Source: Pocillopora verrucosa (taxonomy: Eukaryota > Cnidaria > Anthozoa > Scleractinia > Pocilloporidae). From it: a stretch of DNA of 64,000 nucleotides. Location: NCBI RefSeq assembly GCF_036669915.1, contig NC_089319.1, positions 22,827,524-22,891,523 on the forward strand, written 5' to 3'. Below the pieces are notes generated by a model that did not search any database, was not told the origin of the DNA, and saw only the letters and a list, made by a program, of their open reading frames with translations. Below are positions 24,967 through 37,300 of this stretch, in pieces (the first letter of the stretch is position 1; the number at the start of each line of letters is the position of its first letter). Position numbers and translations under genes: made by a program.

Positions 24967-25340
24967 TATGTAAGACACTTATTCTTTTAATAGTGGATCA
25001 TGGATGTTCTCGTTTGCAACGGTTTTGGAGCATATCTTGGTATGAAGATGCCCTGTGTTAAGAGGCTCAAAATGCTTTTGGTATTTTTTAACACCAGTGC
25101 TTGGGTAGAGTGATATGAACACACTTATTTCGTGTGTTCTCCTCTTATTTGGACCATGCTCTAAATTTATGTAAGACACTTATTCTTTTAATAGTGGATC
25201 ATGGATGTTCTCGTTTGCAACGGTTTTGAAGCATATCTTGGTATGAACATGCCCTGTGTTAAGAGGCTCAAAATGCTTTTGGTATTTTTTAACACCAGTG
25301 CTTGGGTAGAGTGATATGAACACACTTATTTCGTGTGTTC
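24967..25340 (+). repeat. Tandem duplication of about 203 bp inside block B
   Basis: Two successive copies, starting at tgtaagacacttattc near 24967 and 25170, run from the PTDSS2 exon 8 acceptor through intron 8 sequence. A 27-base spacer (tcttatttggaccatgctc and following) separates them. Differences are few (ttttggagc against ttttgaagc, gaagatg against gaacatg). Confidence 0.85.
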
Positions 25341-26407
25341 TCCAATGAAAATGGTATTAAAATATTCTAAAATTATGTCTATAAATCATTATTTTTTGGA
25401 CATCTTGAGTACCAGAGCCACTTTAAAGTTCCCCCATAAACTTAAGGCGGCTCTGAACTGTATTTACAGAAAAGGCATGGTTCTCTTTGGGGCAACACAA
25501 TTAAATCCTAAAGACTCAAACCCATTTCAAACGAACCCTTCGTCAAATCCAATAAAACTGTATTTCCCCTAGATTTCTGGTCGAAATCCCCTAGTAATTT
25601 CACCCATCCCTTCATATAATTTGCGTTCCAATTTATCCTCAATCACCAGAACTTTAGTTCAAATTCTAGTTTTAATTGTAGCGGTCTTGAATTTTTAGCC
25701 TTTGGTTTTTCCATACTCAAAATGACTGTCAGCCTAGTGAAGGTTACATTGTTAAGAGATTGAAGGGACTTCATGTTTAACACAGCTGCTTAGTGTTGTA
25801 GTTCATGAGATACTTCATCCGACATGTATTCCTTTTCCTCTGTGATAGAGATGTTGGACGTATTGGTTTCGATCTGATTAGTTACACATATTGATAGGTT
25901 TTTGCGAAGTCACGTCATGAAAAATAAAACTGACACATTTGAGGGGCACTTAAATTGAGAGATGCGGCTGTTTTTCAGTTTTTTATTTGATTGTTTTCTT
26001 TGTTGGTTGATCTTACGATGCACTAATTATTTCGAAAACAGAGTCTTCCTATGACAAAGACACAACCTTTTCAATGTCGGTTATTGGAATGTCACGCTAC
26101 GGAACAATTTGGAAAGTCATTGTTGTTTTACTGGAAGATAACAATACTCAGCAAGCTAAAACTTGCAAAAACGTTGATTTCTGCCAAGGTTTTCCATGAC
26201 ATAAAGCTCTGAGGTCGAAAGGACTCACTTTTGATAGCGATTCCTAGTATCTAAGTAAAAGTAAACTGGCGAATCGTTGTCAAACTTCACACTCGTGAAC
26301 TATCAGTTTCGTAATTTTCTCCTCAAATTACCTGACATGCACATAATTCTTTCGTCCTCAAACAGACAATCGATGTTAGTGTAAGTAAATGGATGTTTCG
26401 TGGTGTT

Positions 26408-27229
26408 CTAAGAAACTTGTTTGTTGGCCACCAATCGACAAATAGTTGACTCCTCTTCAATTCCGCTGAAGTCAAATGGAGGTTGACCATTTCGACTTGA
26501 ATATGGATAATAATTCTGTAGGCGATCTTCGGTTACTAGCGAAGGATCAAAAGCACCATGTGTAGTGGACCAAAGCCACTTCAAAAGCGTCTCAGTGCTT
26601 TCAAACACATATTGTGCGATCTGAGCATCATAACTTTTGACAATATCAAACCCGGCTGCTGAACAATATTGCTCGATCGTTGACCTCGCTTCAAAATTGA
26701 ACATACCAAGTAGATGTTCGGCATTTTCTGGATTCAGTTCCTTAAAGGCGCTTGTTATGAATGGGAATAAATAGCTGCCGTACTGAGCTGCAATTTTGGC
26801 ATGACCACTCCGCTTCAGGCTAGCGTACATATTCCGAAACGCATTGGATTTGTCTGGAATCCAGTGCAGCACGTAGTTGCTGAAGATAATGTCGTAGGAT
26901 TCTGAGCCCATACCAGGGAAGTTTGAAGAGCTCCCCTCGATAAACGAAAGATTGTCGATATTACTGTGTGATTTTTTAGCAAGTTCAAGGCGTTCTTTGT
27001 CAGGATCAACACCCACAACCTTTCCACTGTTTCCAACAAGCTGAGCAAGATATGCAGACAGCTCTCCTGTGCCACAACCGAGGTCTAAGATCGTGTCTCC
27101 GGCTTGGGGTTGAACTTCGGTCTCTATGAACATTTTACCAGACTCGTTTTGCACAGTACGAGAGCTTTGCTTGTAACCCTCAGAGGCAGTGTTGATAGTC
27201 GATGAAACATAACAATTTTTCCGTTCCAT
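26408..27229 (-). CDS. Class I SAM-dependent methyltransferase, intronless (JH acid/trans-aconitate methyltransferase-like)
   Basis: One open frame of 273 codons with a strong start context (gcgccATGg). Motif I of class I methyltransferases is at residues 46-55 ([10 protein letters not shown]), the acidic residue that binds the ribose in VVGVDPD at 71-77, and the post-motif [10 protein letters not shown] near 117-126, resembling SxxxLHW in juvenile-hormone acid and trans-aconitate methyltransferases. The C-terminal half (Phe- and Tyr-rich, about 150-273) would hold the substrate. Length matches that family (270-290). The substrate cannot be told; these names reflect fold similarity only. There is no signal peptide, so it is probably cytosolic. 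The gene is surrounded by duplicated PTDSS2 remnants. The source-block copy at 18660-19600 is broken. The lack of introns could mean retroposition or a gene acquired without introns. Confidence 0.85.
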   Translation of the reverse strand: MERKNCYVSSTINTASEGYKQSSRTVQNESGKMFIETEVQPQAGDTILDLGCGTGELSAYLAQLVGNSGKVVGVDPDKERLELAKKSHSNIDNLSFIEGSSSNFPGMGSESYDIIFSNYVLHWIPDKSNAFRNMYASLKRSGHAKIAAQYGSYLFPFITSAFKELNPENAEHLLGMFNFEARSTIEQYCSAAGFDIVKSYDAQIAQYVFESTETLLKWLWSTTHGAFDPSLVTEDRLQNYYPYSSRNGQPPFDFSGIEEESTICRLVANKQVS

Positions 27230-27390
27230 GGCGCTCAGAATGTCGTAGTGGTCTTAAACGGTTCGACTTCACGAGAGAACCAAATTATCACTAAAACCTC
27301 GTAAACAACGCTGTCATTGAATATTAGCCACTTGGCATGGACCAATAGAAACGTCTGAAAGGTTTTTAGTGAGGCTCCAAAAATCTAAAA

Positions 27391-27413
27391 GATCTAGATC
27401 TAGATCTAGATCT
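27391..27413. repeat. (GATCTA)n microsatellite at a duplication breakpoint
   Basis: About four units of GATCTA lie between sequence matching 19740 and sequence matching 22450 of the source block, where about 2.7 kb of source including exon 10 is missing. Confidence 0.8.
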
Positions 27414-28530
27414 AAAAAATGGTGTCTGGGATTTGTATTTTAACGCCTCGTGTTTTTTTATCATTTTTGTTTACCTTCAAAGTATTTTTTTTTTGGGAGC
27501 TGTGGCACTGAATGAAACATTTAGATACATGGACGACCCGTAAGTTACTAGTGTTATAGCCTGCAAGCAGGTGCTCGTCATTGTTAACGCTTCGGCACCA
27601 GTGTTTCTTTGCCCGCGGGAAAGCTTAAAACCAGTGAGCCCGCGAGAGGTCTGCAAGGGACAGTCAAGAATTGATTATTAGTGCCAAATCCACGGCAAAC
27701 CTCTCCCCGACTCGTTTCAAATTTTCACGGGACGGGGAACATCTGTCTTGCAATCAATCACGATAAAGAAACCGATAGTGGTATTGATAAAGCAGATCAC
27801 AGACCAAAACATGACTAAATTTTTGACAAAATGTTCAGGAATGATTAAATACTGATTGAGATTTTTAGGATAAATAAAAATGGGGAAAAATTCCCTTTTG
27901 ATTTTTGTTCTCATCAGCATCAGACCAGGTTACACTTTTCCTTCAAACGTAATAACTTAATTTTCTGATTCTTGAGTTAACAGCTAGTTTCAAATTTGTC
28001 AGTATCGTCATCCTCATTATCAACGTCATGAACTTTTCAGTTCTACGTTTTTCTTTTCGGTTACGTTTCTTTTTGTATGGTCAAGAGAATAATGATTTTA
28101 ATAATATATTTAGAAATTTGTGTGGAAGAATCAATTCGTATCCAATCCAAATGATCCCAACGAGCTAATTTGTTCTTATTTGCCGCTTGTAATTAATGTA
28201 TGCTTTGCAAGCGGCGATCACATGGAGAGACACCCTGCCGGGATAAAAAGGCTGTTGCGCCATTTCTCTTCCAGCAAGATGCCCCTTGAAACATGCGATC
28301 GTCGACTGCAAAGGATTTGTCGAGTGCTACCTATTAATGAACACACCAACATTTCCGGCGTATCTCGCTGAACTGTTGTAGATGTTTAACGGTAATCCTT
28401 TTTGTTTCACTAGGGTAGAAGGCAAGGCATTCACTTAGTTAGCTCAACTGGCGTCCATGAAATTTCTGCCACTTTTTACTCGCGGGAAATATTTATCATA
28501 TGACCAATTGTTAAATGAAGGTAGTAAAGT

Positions 28531-30924
28531 GGCTCAAATAGTTGTCTTGCGAGCGTTTTCGAGAAGGCTCGCAAAACCAAACGTCATAACCATGCTGAGT
28601 ATTTCAGTGAAAATTGTTTCCAATCTATTCCATCTTTCATCAAATTAAACAGCGTGTGCTTTCCATCTCAATCTGTCACAAAACCGATACAGGACTTACC
28701 AAAAAACTGAGTCAATAACAAAACTGAAGAATTTGTATTCAAATAAATAATCTTTCCATACACTCGTGATAATGTTACCACCGTGATATGCAGTGAGAAA
28801 TTAGTATTTAAAATAAGCTACAATATAAATCGGCATCACACACGCCTAAATCAAAATTTCTTCGCATTCTAAATTTTAAAATTACGGTTAAATGGACATT
28901 ATTCGGTGCGATTCTTTCAAGATGTAACATGGATTGATGTCACAGTTACGCAAGATAACGTTAATAATCTTCCCTTCATATCGCAACTCCGATTCAGACA
29001 GGTCTTAAGTGGAGAGATCGCAAAAATAATCTCGAGAAACCCTTTCGAATTGTAATCTAGCCATTCAGAGCCATTTTCAATCGAGTGTCAAGACTAATTC
29101 GGGGTTACAATGGGTTTGTTTTACTAAGTTTAGTGTATGTTTATTAAAATTTGCGCCATCCTTTCAACCTTCAAAGATGCTCAAACAAACATAACTAGCG
29201 CTTTGGTGCTTTTATTTAATTCTTCGATCTGATTAAACGGATTTTGGTTTTACGACACCCAATCGAAATGCGCTCTTTAATGGAAAGATTTCCTTTGGAT
29301 TCTGACATACTGAGCTTTAACACTTCTGATGGGTACAAGCGCACTCCCTACTTAATAAGTTATTTGTTAAGGATAATAATATTTCAACATCTTTTTCGCT
29401 AATGAGCGAATCTAAGTATGTACTCATCTCCCAAGAGCCATACGGAGCGCAAAGATTGACTTTAAAGATTTCTGGTAACAATAACTCAAAGAAAGCCTAA
29501 TGGAACGTAATTAGAGAAGAAAAAAAATGAAAATTGTGTTCTACAGAAGATCAAAATTACATCAGACTGTTTATGTGCTGCATTCTGACTTTCGACGACA
29601 AGAAGCAAAGTTTGTTATACTCCCCCGTTGTGTTGTTTAAGGAATTTTCGTAAAGACGACAGTATTGCATCTATACCTAACTTTTAAGAAGGGAAGTATC
29701 TAATTTACTTCAAAAGGAACTGACTAAAGCTGAAAGTAGAACAATAAACCGTTGTGTCTTCGCAATTAACTAAGAAACCTTCCGTACTAAACCCAGAAGT
29801 GAAAAAGTCTATTTAACCAAACCTTAGAACTTAAAAAGTTGATATAAACTCACTTAATTATCTCAGGGTGAGGGGGCGTTATCAGATGCGATTAATAACT
29901 CAAATTCCAATACAAATTACAATACATACTTTTAAAAAAAGAATTATTTTTGCCAACCACCTACTCAACGACAACACATGACCTATCAGTTCTTGGTAAC
30001 TTCTCACATCAGTTGATACCAGACGTTATCTGTCCTTTCGGTTGGTATATCAAAATACTATTGGAGGGTTTGAAAAAGCCACTGTTTGGTGGCTCGCTTC
30101 AGAGCAATTTTCAGTTGAGTGTCAAAAAAAGAAAAGGAAACAGCATGTTCATGAATAGGGAAGACACACAGGAAATAAGATCAACGGGATCGTTAGCATG
30201 CTAACAGCGTAACGGACTCACAAACCAATTGGACGACGGTCGGCGAAACGTAAAGGGCTTTTTCGCTTGTAAGGACAAGTTGGATTGGCTTAGTAAAATT
30301 TTCAAAAATTTATCGCGTTTTTGACAGACAGATTTACAGATGAAATAGTTCGTTAAGGTCGGAACGCACCAAGCAACAAGTCGCGGCGACAAGACGAACA
30401 GACATCCCAGGGGTAAAAAAAAAAAAAAAAAGAATTCACTCTGATAAAAATAAGAGCAAAACATCAAATGCTATGCAAAAGGTTTACCGCAGTATTGTTA
30501 CATACTTGAGTTAAATAGAGATATTTTTGTGTTTGAAAGCCTATAAAGTTTCTATTTCACGCATTGTTAAAACAAACTTATTTGAATTCCTGCGTATAAT
30601 TACAGCAAGCCTATCACCCTTATCGACTTGCTTTTCACCCTCATCGACTTGCTTTGAAAGCAATGCACACGGAAATCTGTAGCACCGACTTACTGCCCGG
30701 CGCATCCCGACCTTCACCTAATGCAAGCTTTCCTGTAAAGTTACAGCAGTTGATGACATTTGAAGGAAGAACCCAGCCAACACCGAGTCTTGATCCCATT
30801 TGATCTGGGTTTTACATAAGTTTCACGCTAAATACCGCTCAACACAGCTCACAAAATGGTCAGAAAAAAGATCAAAGGGAGGAAAAGCAGGGGTTACCCT
30901 TAACAAGTGGAAGGTCACGGCGCA
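28531..30924. other. Intergenic between block B and CEPT1-like gene
   Basis: AT-rich; no convincing gene on either strand. A 24-bp direct duplication (caccctYatcgacttgcttt) lies near 30616-30655 and a poly-A run at 30417-30431. Confidence 0.5.
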
Positions 30925-33900
30925 CTATTTGTCCTTCTCCTTATCCATAGGTTTTATTCTGAAGTAGCTGATGTCAAGGTAGTCACAGATATCCGTACCA
31001 AGAGCGAAGTTGTACCGTAGCTGTTCAAACAACACATGACCCTAGAATAGAGGGGTAAGACACAGTCAATGGAGAAGATGGGCAATGGACAATGGACAAG
31101 ACACTTCAAGTGCTTCTCTCCAACCAGTATGAATGGGTGCCAGCAACTTGTCAGGAAATCCTGAGTACGGTAGAAAGAGGAAAAGATGGGAGGGGAGGGG
31201 TTGCACGCGACGAACTCGCATTCTATCCATGAATGGCCAGTTCCAGGCGTTCAGTTGGTAAAACAGCTCTGTAACAGTGAAGGGATGAAAGACAAGGGAG
31301 GTTTGGGCCGGGTCGCGTCAGCTTCTACAGCGCCGTCTTCAATTTCGCTCTTTTTTACTAACTGAGCGCTTGAAACATGTTCATGGAAAGTAACGATACC
31401 TCATGCTAAAGAGAATTCCACAGCCTTGGGGCACACACAGCGAAGGACTGATCATACACTCACCCGTCATCACAAAAACAGTTTTGGATGAGTTTGGTAA
31501 AGGACAGCAAAATCCATTTCCCTGTTTTAAGATTCTGGTATAAAGCCTCGCGTATTTTTGTTGCGTGGCCAAAAGTATGACGCCATTTCTAAAAGTTTGC
31601 ACTTTTCACTTATTTTGTGGTTGCAATTTTCCCAATTTTTTTTTTAATTGAACATTTACATTGTGTTCGATTTAAAAATACAAGAAGACTCACCATCATA
31701 CACCACAATAAAACGTATTCATCAATTGGGGAGCCATAATGAATATTAAGAATCTGAAGAATTCCTCCGATCATTGTGGAATCTTTAAATTCAACAGGAC
31801 TCCGTGTCATACAACCAACCTGTTGGTAGTGAAGAAAATGTTAATGAGGAATCTAAAAGATGAACAACTGAAAGGTTCTAGGTAAAAATGTTCTTACAGT
31901 TTCGAAGTAATAATCTGCTTGCTAAGATCTGATCTAAGAACTGAAGGAAAGTTGTGCCCTCTGATGCCAATACGCTTCTTTATGGGTTAGGAATTGGTCT
32001 TCCCACTGTGTATTGAAACTCTTGTACAGTTTCTGACACTAATTATTTGTGAGAGTGAAAGAATTGAGGTGCCTAGCTGTTCCATTTGATCCTCCAAGGC
32101 AATTAATGTTTTGTATGAAGCTTTCCCATTAAGAGAGGAACATAATTCTTAATTTTTCACTTTGTTTCTGTCTCTGAGAAATGACATATGTAAAAATTCA
32201 AAGAAATTCAGACAATTTCCTTTAACATTTTTTTGTCAAGAAATCTCCTGCTTGTTAAAAATTATATATGAAAAGATAATATGACCTCCATATTAGTCCC
32301 AAATAACAGACAACCCATAAATAACAAAGCCCTCAGGCATGCCCCAAATGCTAATAACACATTAAACTAGTGTATAGCTCTCTCTGCCCACTCATGTCCC
32401 CTTACAAAGAACTTTGCCTGTGCCCCTAATACTGGATAAAACAAAAGTAACTAAGACACAACACAATCACATAGTAGTAACAAAAACACTCCCCACAATA
32501 GCACATACCACTAGTTTGATTGTAATCTTGGAACACGCCATTCCAAACGCCATGACAAATAGACATGGGTGCTTATGGAATACACTTGTGGAGGAGGTTG
32601 TTGCAGTAAGATAAGCCATGTATAACATTGCAGCAATAGGAAACAATGGTGATAAAACACTAGTGCCCTGAAAGACAAACACAACTAAGTGATTCTTTGT
32701 ATGACAAGTAATTTAGAAAACAGGCACATGATTTTGCAACTTTTGCCGATAAATTGTAAGTTCTTAATTATATGTAGGTACAGATAAAATGTTTATTTAT
32801 GGTTACCACAGTCATTGGTTTTCAAAACTCCTTGAGATTTCTGTGCACAGTACAGTTCAGTAGCAATTTCCAGTCTCCCTTTCAACAAATATTTTTACCC
32901 ACTGAAACATTTAACATCACATTTCAACTTCTTAATAGTACGACATTTCTGAATCAATAAAAACTTGGAAAAAGGACAATTGATTGCTTATTACCACAAC
33001 TGAAAAGGCAAGATTTAAATCTAGATGACCCAGGAAAGTTACTTTAGAATCAGAATTGCATTGTTGTTCATACATACAGCAACTATACCCTTGTCAAGCA
33101 AATGCAGTTCTTGGAAATTACATGCATGCTCCATGTTGGGGGTGGGGGAGAAACACTTGCACTCATTTTACAATAAGTGCACTACTCACTGTGCACTTAC
33201 CAGCTACAACAGTAAGGCAAATTGCATGATGTTAAAAAAAACTTACAGCAACTGTTGATCCATTTTTCCCTTTTCCACCTTCATATATTTGGAGAAATAT
33301 TGATGAAAGATTGTAAATTGTTCCACACAGGGTACCCCCGAAGATAACATCCTTGTATGTGACACTGAAGTAAGGAACCTGCACATGATCAAAAATCAGG
33401 GAACTCAACAATTGTTTCTTTAACCCAACAATGTGAAGAGAAAAAAGAAGTACACTACGTTTATATATAAAAAAATAATACGGAAAGGGGAAATATGGAC
33501 TGAAGAAGCCATTCACTCATACAGGCAGGGATTTATTTTCCTGCAGGGCAGTCAGCTCTGTTTCCTAAGTGTCTGCCAGGTAGAGCCCTGAACAAGCCAC
33601 TTTTCAACTCAGTTCCTAAAAGGCCACATTTTGGGTTGATGACACCTGTTCATTATCATCTCCTGGCATTTCCTTTTCACAAATGTGTACATCAACCCTT
33701 TCACTTCCAAGATATCAATGGTACTTCTCCTTACTGTCTGCCTTACAATTCTCAATATAGTTTTGAGATTGGTATTGGATCACCTTAAAATCCCCTAATT
33801 CATATTTTCTTTGTTCTCATAACATGTCTGTTTGATATGTAGGAAGAAATTCTGTTTTGGTCACTCATCAACAATCCTAATACAGTTCATGATTACCTTG

Positions 33901-36140
33901 GATGACTACATACATTAAAAAAATACAGATGTATACAGCTCGTCAATAAATGCCCAACATTAGTCATGTGACATATTAGAATTATAGCAGCAGGCCTACC
34001 TGCTGGGACCATACTTGAACACCAAAGATTCCAGACACCATGAATATACCCATACCAGCAACTTGAATCTCTGTTACATCCACACTGAAATTTCAACACG
34101 CCAAAATATTATTAACTTTGCTTCATGTACATGCAAGTGTATGACTGTGTAACTCTAGTTTGGTTAACTTTCCAATAATGAGACCTTTCACCCACTGGTA
34201 CTTCCTTTAGAGAAAAGCCAGGCCTGCTATAGGAGTTTACATCTTTAGGAGTGGAGTTTCTCTTAAATCAGTTATGTGAAAAGCTTATACTTTCTCCTGC
34301 AGTTGAAACAGAAGTAAAAATTTTATTCACTTACGTTCCAAACTTTATAGTACCAGAGACATATGCTTGCCAGTGAGCACAATAAAACATGAAGGTTGCC
34401 GTGAATGTTATGAAGAACATCCAGCTAGGGTGTGTCCCAAGCTCTACTGCAACACTGATAGCCAACATCATTATCACCATGGAAACAGAGTCACAGCCAT
34501 GATCTACTAATTCTCCCAATGGTGAAGCACTTTTTGTACGTCGTGCTTGTTTACCATCAACTGCATCAAGAGACTGATATGCAAACAGTCCCAGAGCACT
34601 CAAGAAAAAGGCCCACCATGGTGCCTGTGGAAATAAAGAATATCAACCATCATAAATATGGCTATATGCAAATATTGATGGTAATCAATGTCCAGGTTAA
34701 AAATCTTGGTATTTTTGTGTCATTAAAAGGTTCAGTAACAGATGTGTGTGTAACACATGTGCATCCTTACATGAGAGATTTACCTCAGCGATCCAAATGC
34801 AAGTTAACCCTTTAACTCCCAAGATCTCATTAGTATTTCTCCTTACTGTCTGCCATACAATTCATATGATGTTAGTTTTGAGAATTTGGAATTGAATCAA
34901 CCAATAATCACCTAACTGATATTCTTCTTTATTCTCATTACTTATCTGCTTGACGTTGTACTGATAGTGTAAGGAGAAATTCTGTCTAGGTCACTAGCAA
35001 GACTTAAATGGTTAAACCACAAGTAGTTGTCAAACTACACTTGAGCTCCATCTAGACACCAAATGCTTACATGTGTCAATGTCTAATTTGATCTACAATT
35101 TAGATCTCCTCTACATATGGATACATAACTGATAAATAAACTTTGCTCTCTCTCCACTTGATTATGTGATACCCATCATTCAACAACAACAACAACTACA
35201 ACAACAAATATCATGTCAGGTCAGGTCATCTTTGAAAGGTTAATAAAATGTTTTCACTTTAAAAAGTTCACCTGGTTTTAAGCAAATGCATGGATGATAC
35301 ATTGGTTTAATTTAATGAGGGCTACATAAAATAATAACTTACTAAAAAGCTAGATAATGAAAATTAAAATGTCACAGCTGGATGCATTACTGCGTAAAAT
35401 ACAGCGTTTAATTAAATACATTTACTAGTTCCTTTAATAGACAATATCACGGTTTAATGACACACACGAACAATTTGTTGGTAGAATTTTCTTTAGAAAT
35501 TCGTGAACGTTCCAAGTTTGATTGACTGATGGGACCGCGAATAAATTAGTCTCACACAAATGATTTATGCTACGCCGGCAATTCAAACTAACCAATCATT
35601 CTATCAGTAAACATTTACTATCAAAGCACGCTATTAAAGTTCCAGAGCTTAGCTAAATACAGGCTTAACACGACAAATTCATTGCTTTCGTGTAAATTCA
35701 TTGCTGTGAGCAATTGAGATCTTGAAGCTGAAGTTATGTTATCAGTTCTAGTTTGGAAAAGAATGTTTTTATTGAATCCAATTACAAGCTAAAATGAATG
35801 AAACAGAACAAAACATGTATTATTCACCAACAGGACTCGCTTCAAACACCGCGATTATCTAAAGCCTGAACAAACTGAAACGGAAAGTTATCTTTTATTT
35901 TACATCGTATCTTACCTCTCCTTTGGCTTGAGGACAATACCACATTAAAATAAGGGAGGTGACTACGTTGATGACTAATCCTGAGATTGTAATGGTGTTT
36001 GGAGCTAGCCACAGAGGAAGTTGTTCCACAAGCCATCGCCAGTAAACTTGGAAGCAAGGGTCTAGAATCGATACGCATTGCGCGCTGTATTTGTGCTCTG
36101 AAAGGCGTTTTAACTGAGCCTCGTTCAAAACCGAATTCAT
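30925..36140 (-). CDS. CEPT1: Choline/ethanolamine phosphotransferase (CEPT1/CHPT1-like), 7 exons, complete
   Basis: Catalyses the last Kennedy-pathway step, joining CDP-choline or CDP-ethanolamine to diacylglycerol in ER/Golgi membranes. Exons in transcript order: 36140-35916, 34624-34335, 34084-34000, 33378-33247, 32667-32509, 31819-31694, 31041-30925. Phases match throughout, giving 377 residues (family about 390-415). The full CDP-alcohol phosphotransferase signature DG(x2)AR(x8)G(x3)D(x3)D is present: D98, G99, A102, R103, G112, D116, D120. The N-terminal SEHKY and LAPNTIT segments and the C-terminal DEYxxLW ... RIKP pattern are typical, with several hydrophobic helices. The human paralogues CEPT1 and CHPT1 cannot be separated here, so the symbol is a family label. 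The gene lies tail-to-tail with PTDSS2 and head-to-head with the NWD1-like gene, 1.7 kb between start codons. Confidence 0.94.
33689..33890. repeat. TTAACCCTTT-type repeat, copy 4
   Basis: Opens with tcaaccctttcacttccaag, then ttctccttactgtctgcc and tttgttctcataaca as in the 34804-35022 copy. It lies in CEPT1 intron 3. Confidence 0.65.
34804..35022. repeat. TTAACCCTTT-type repeat, copy 5 (best preserved)
   Basis: Begins ttaaccctttaactcccaag and ends cttaaatggttaaacc, giving short inverted termini (TTAACCMTTTAA against its complement). About 215 bp; it lies in CEPT1 intron 1. Confidence 0.7.
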
Positions 36141-37300
36141 TGTGACACGTCCTGGCTCACTAAAATTTCCTCCGATTCAATTCGTAGCCAAAGGGAAGAT
36201 TTGAAGACCGCCAAAGCCACGTAAATATAACATTCAGTGATACCAAATGTAAATGCATTAATCCGTGACTAGTTTCATTCTTCGAAGACCGAAGGCCAGG
36301 TCACATTTCCATTACTGGCGCGGGCGCTAAGAGAACCGGAAGTTAGTGTTCGTTTCCGGTAAGCTTGATCAAGAGACAGTTAACATCTGACAACTTACAT
36401 TCAAGAAAATTGGATACAATTCAGTTTCATTTTAACGTCGTTGATTATAATTTCAGCTTACGAAGACAGAAAAAAGACTGTTATCGATTTGAGATGAATA
36501 TTTCCTTTAGATGAACGTCCAGGAGTCAGAAGTTTCCGTTACGTACATGCAAATAGGTTTTCAGGTTTTTTGTTATGCAAAGTATTGCACTAACTTTTAC
36601 GAACAATTTGCATACTGTTCATAGAGTAAGTTTATAGTGATTGTTTAAAATAATGCCTTCAAACTGCTGATAAAGCCCGGTTATTTAACCGTAAATCAAG
36701 ACTGAAACGCCATTTTTGAAGGGCAGGTGAGAATTTTTGCATTACGGAAGTATTATCTATAACTAAGATCGATTTGATAACCTAAGAACATTTCCAGGGA
36801 TAGTAAACTCAATTTACGGAGCGAGCCTCGATTTAAACAACGTTCTTTCGGTTTTTCACTCTCATCGAAAATCCGGTCATTACATCTCTTAATAGGGAAG
36901 AAACTAAGAAGTTCTTCAGACATAAGACTTCTTTCGGTTGTTTGGGTAATCGTTTGAAATCGCAAATTATCTCTCATGACCTGAGTAGCCTCTGCTATTA
37001 CATAGCAAAGTAACCTCCTAATGAGACAAAGTGGAGGTAACTGATTACAGAAATTTGAGAAAGGAAAACTAGAGATTTACTCAATTAACGATTAGGACAA
37101 CAATGCTGGTTTCGATCGGTCTCTGATTGTTTTTTAAGCTGCTTAGAGTTTTAAGCACAAGGTTATAAATCATTAATATTTTCTTCTTATTGAATTTCAA
37201 ATGTACAGGCTGTTTGTTCGTTCTTAGGTCGAAAATAGCCAAAATGTAATTTTTTTTTCAAATTTACGTCAATTGTGTTTCACAGGTTTGCTTCCAATAT
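36141..37300. other. Shared upstream region of CEPT1-like and NWD1-like genes
   Basis: Divergent intergenic DNA that must hold both promoters if the start codons are right. No TATA box stands out. No open frame with support. Confidence 0.45.

Larger units (their letters stand above)
24967..28530 (+). pseudogene. Partial, broken duplicate of the PTDSS2 3' half (block B)
   Basis: It contains exon 8-like sequence twice (24992-25048 and 25195-25251), an exon 11 tail (27497-27540) and an exon 12 tail (27753-27813), in the order of the source gene. Both exon 8 copies lack about 49 bases corresponding to 16794-16842, which removes the exon end and its splice donor. Exons 9 and 10 are missing, and the start of exon 12 is fused directly to intron 11 sequence. 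It cannot encode a synthase. The 3' flank is conserved to about 28530. The block also carries the intact reverse-strand methyltransferase gene. Confidence 0.88.
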
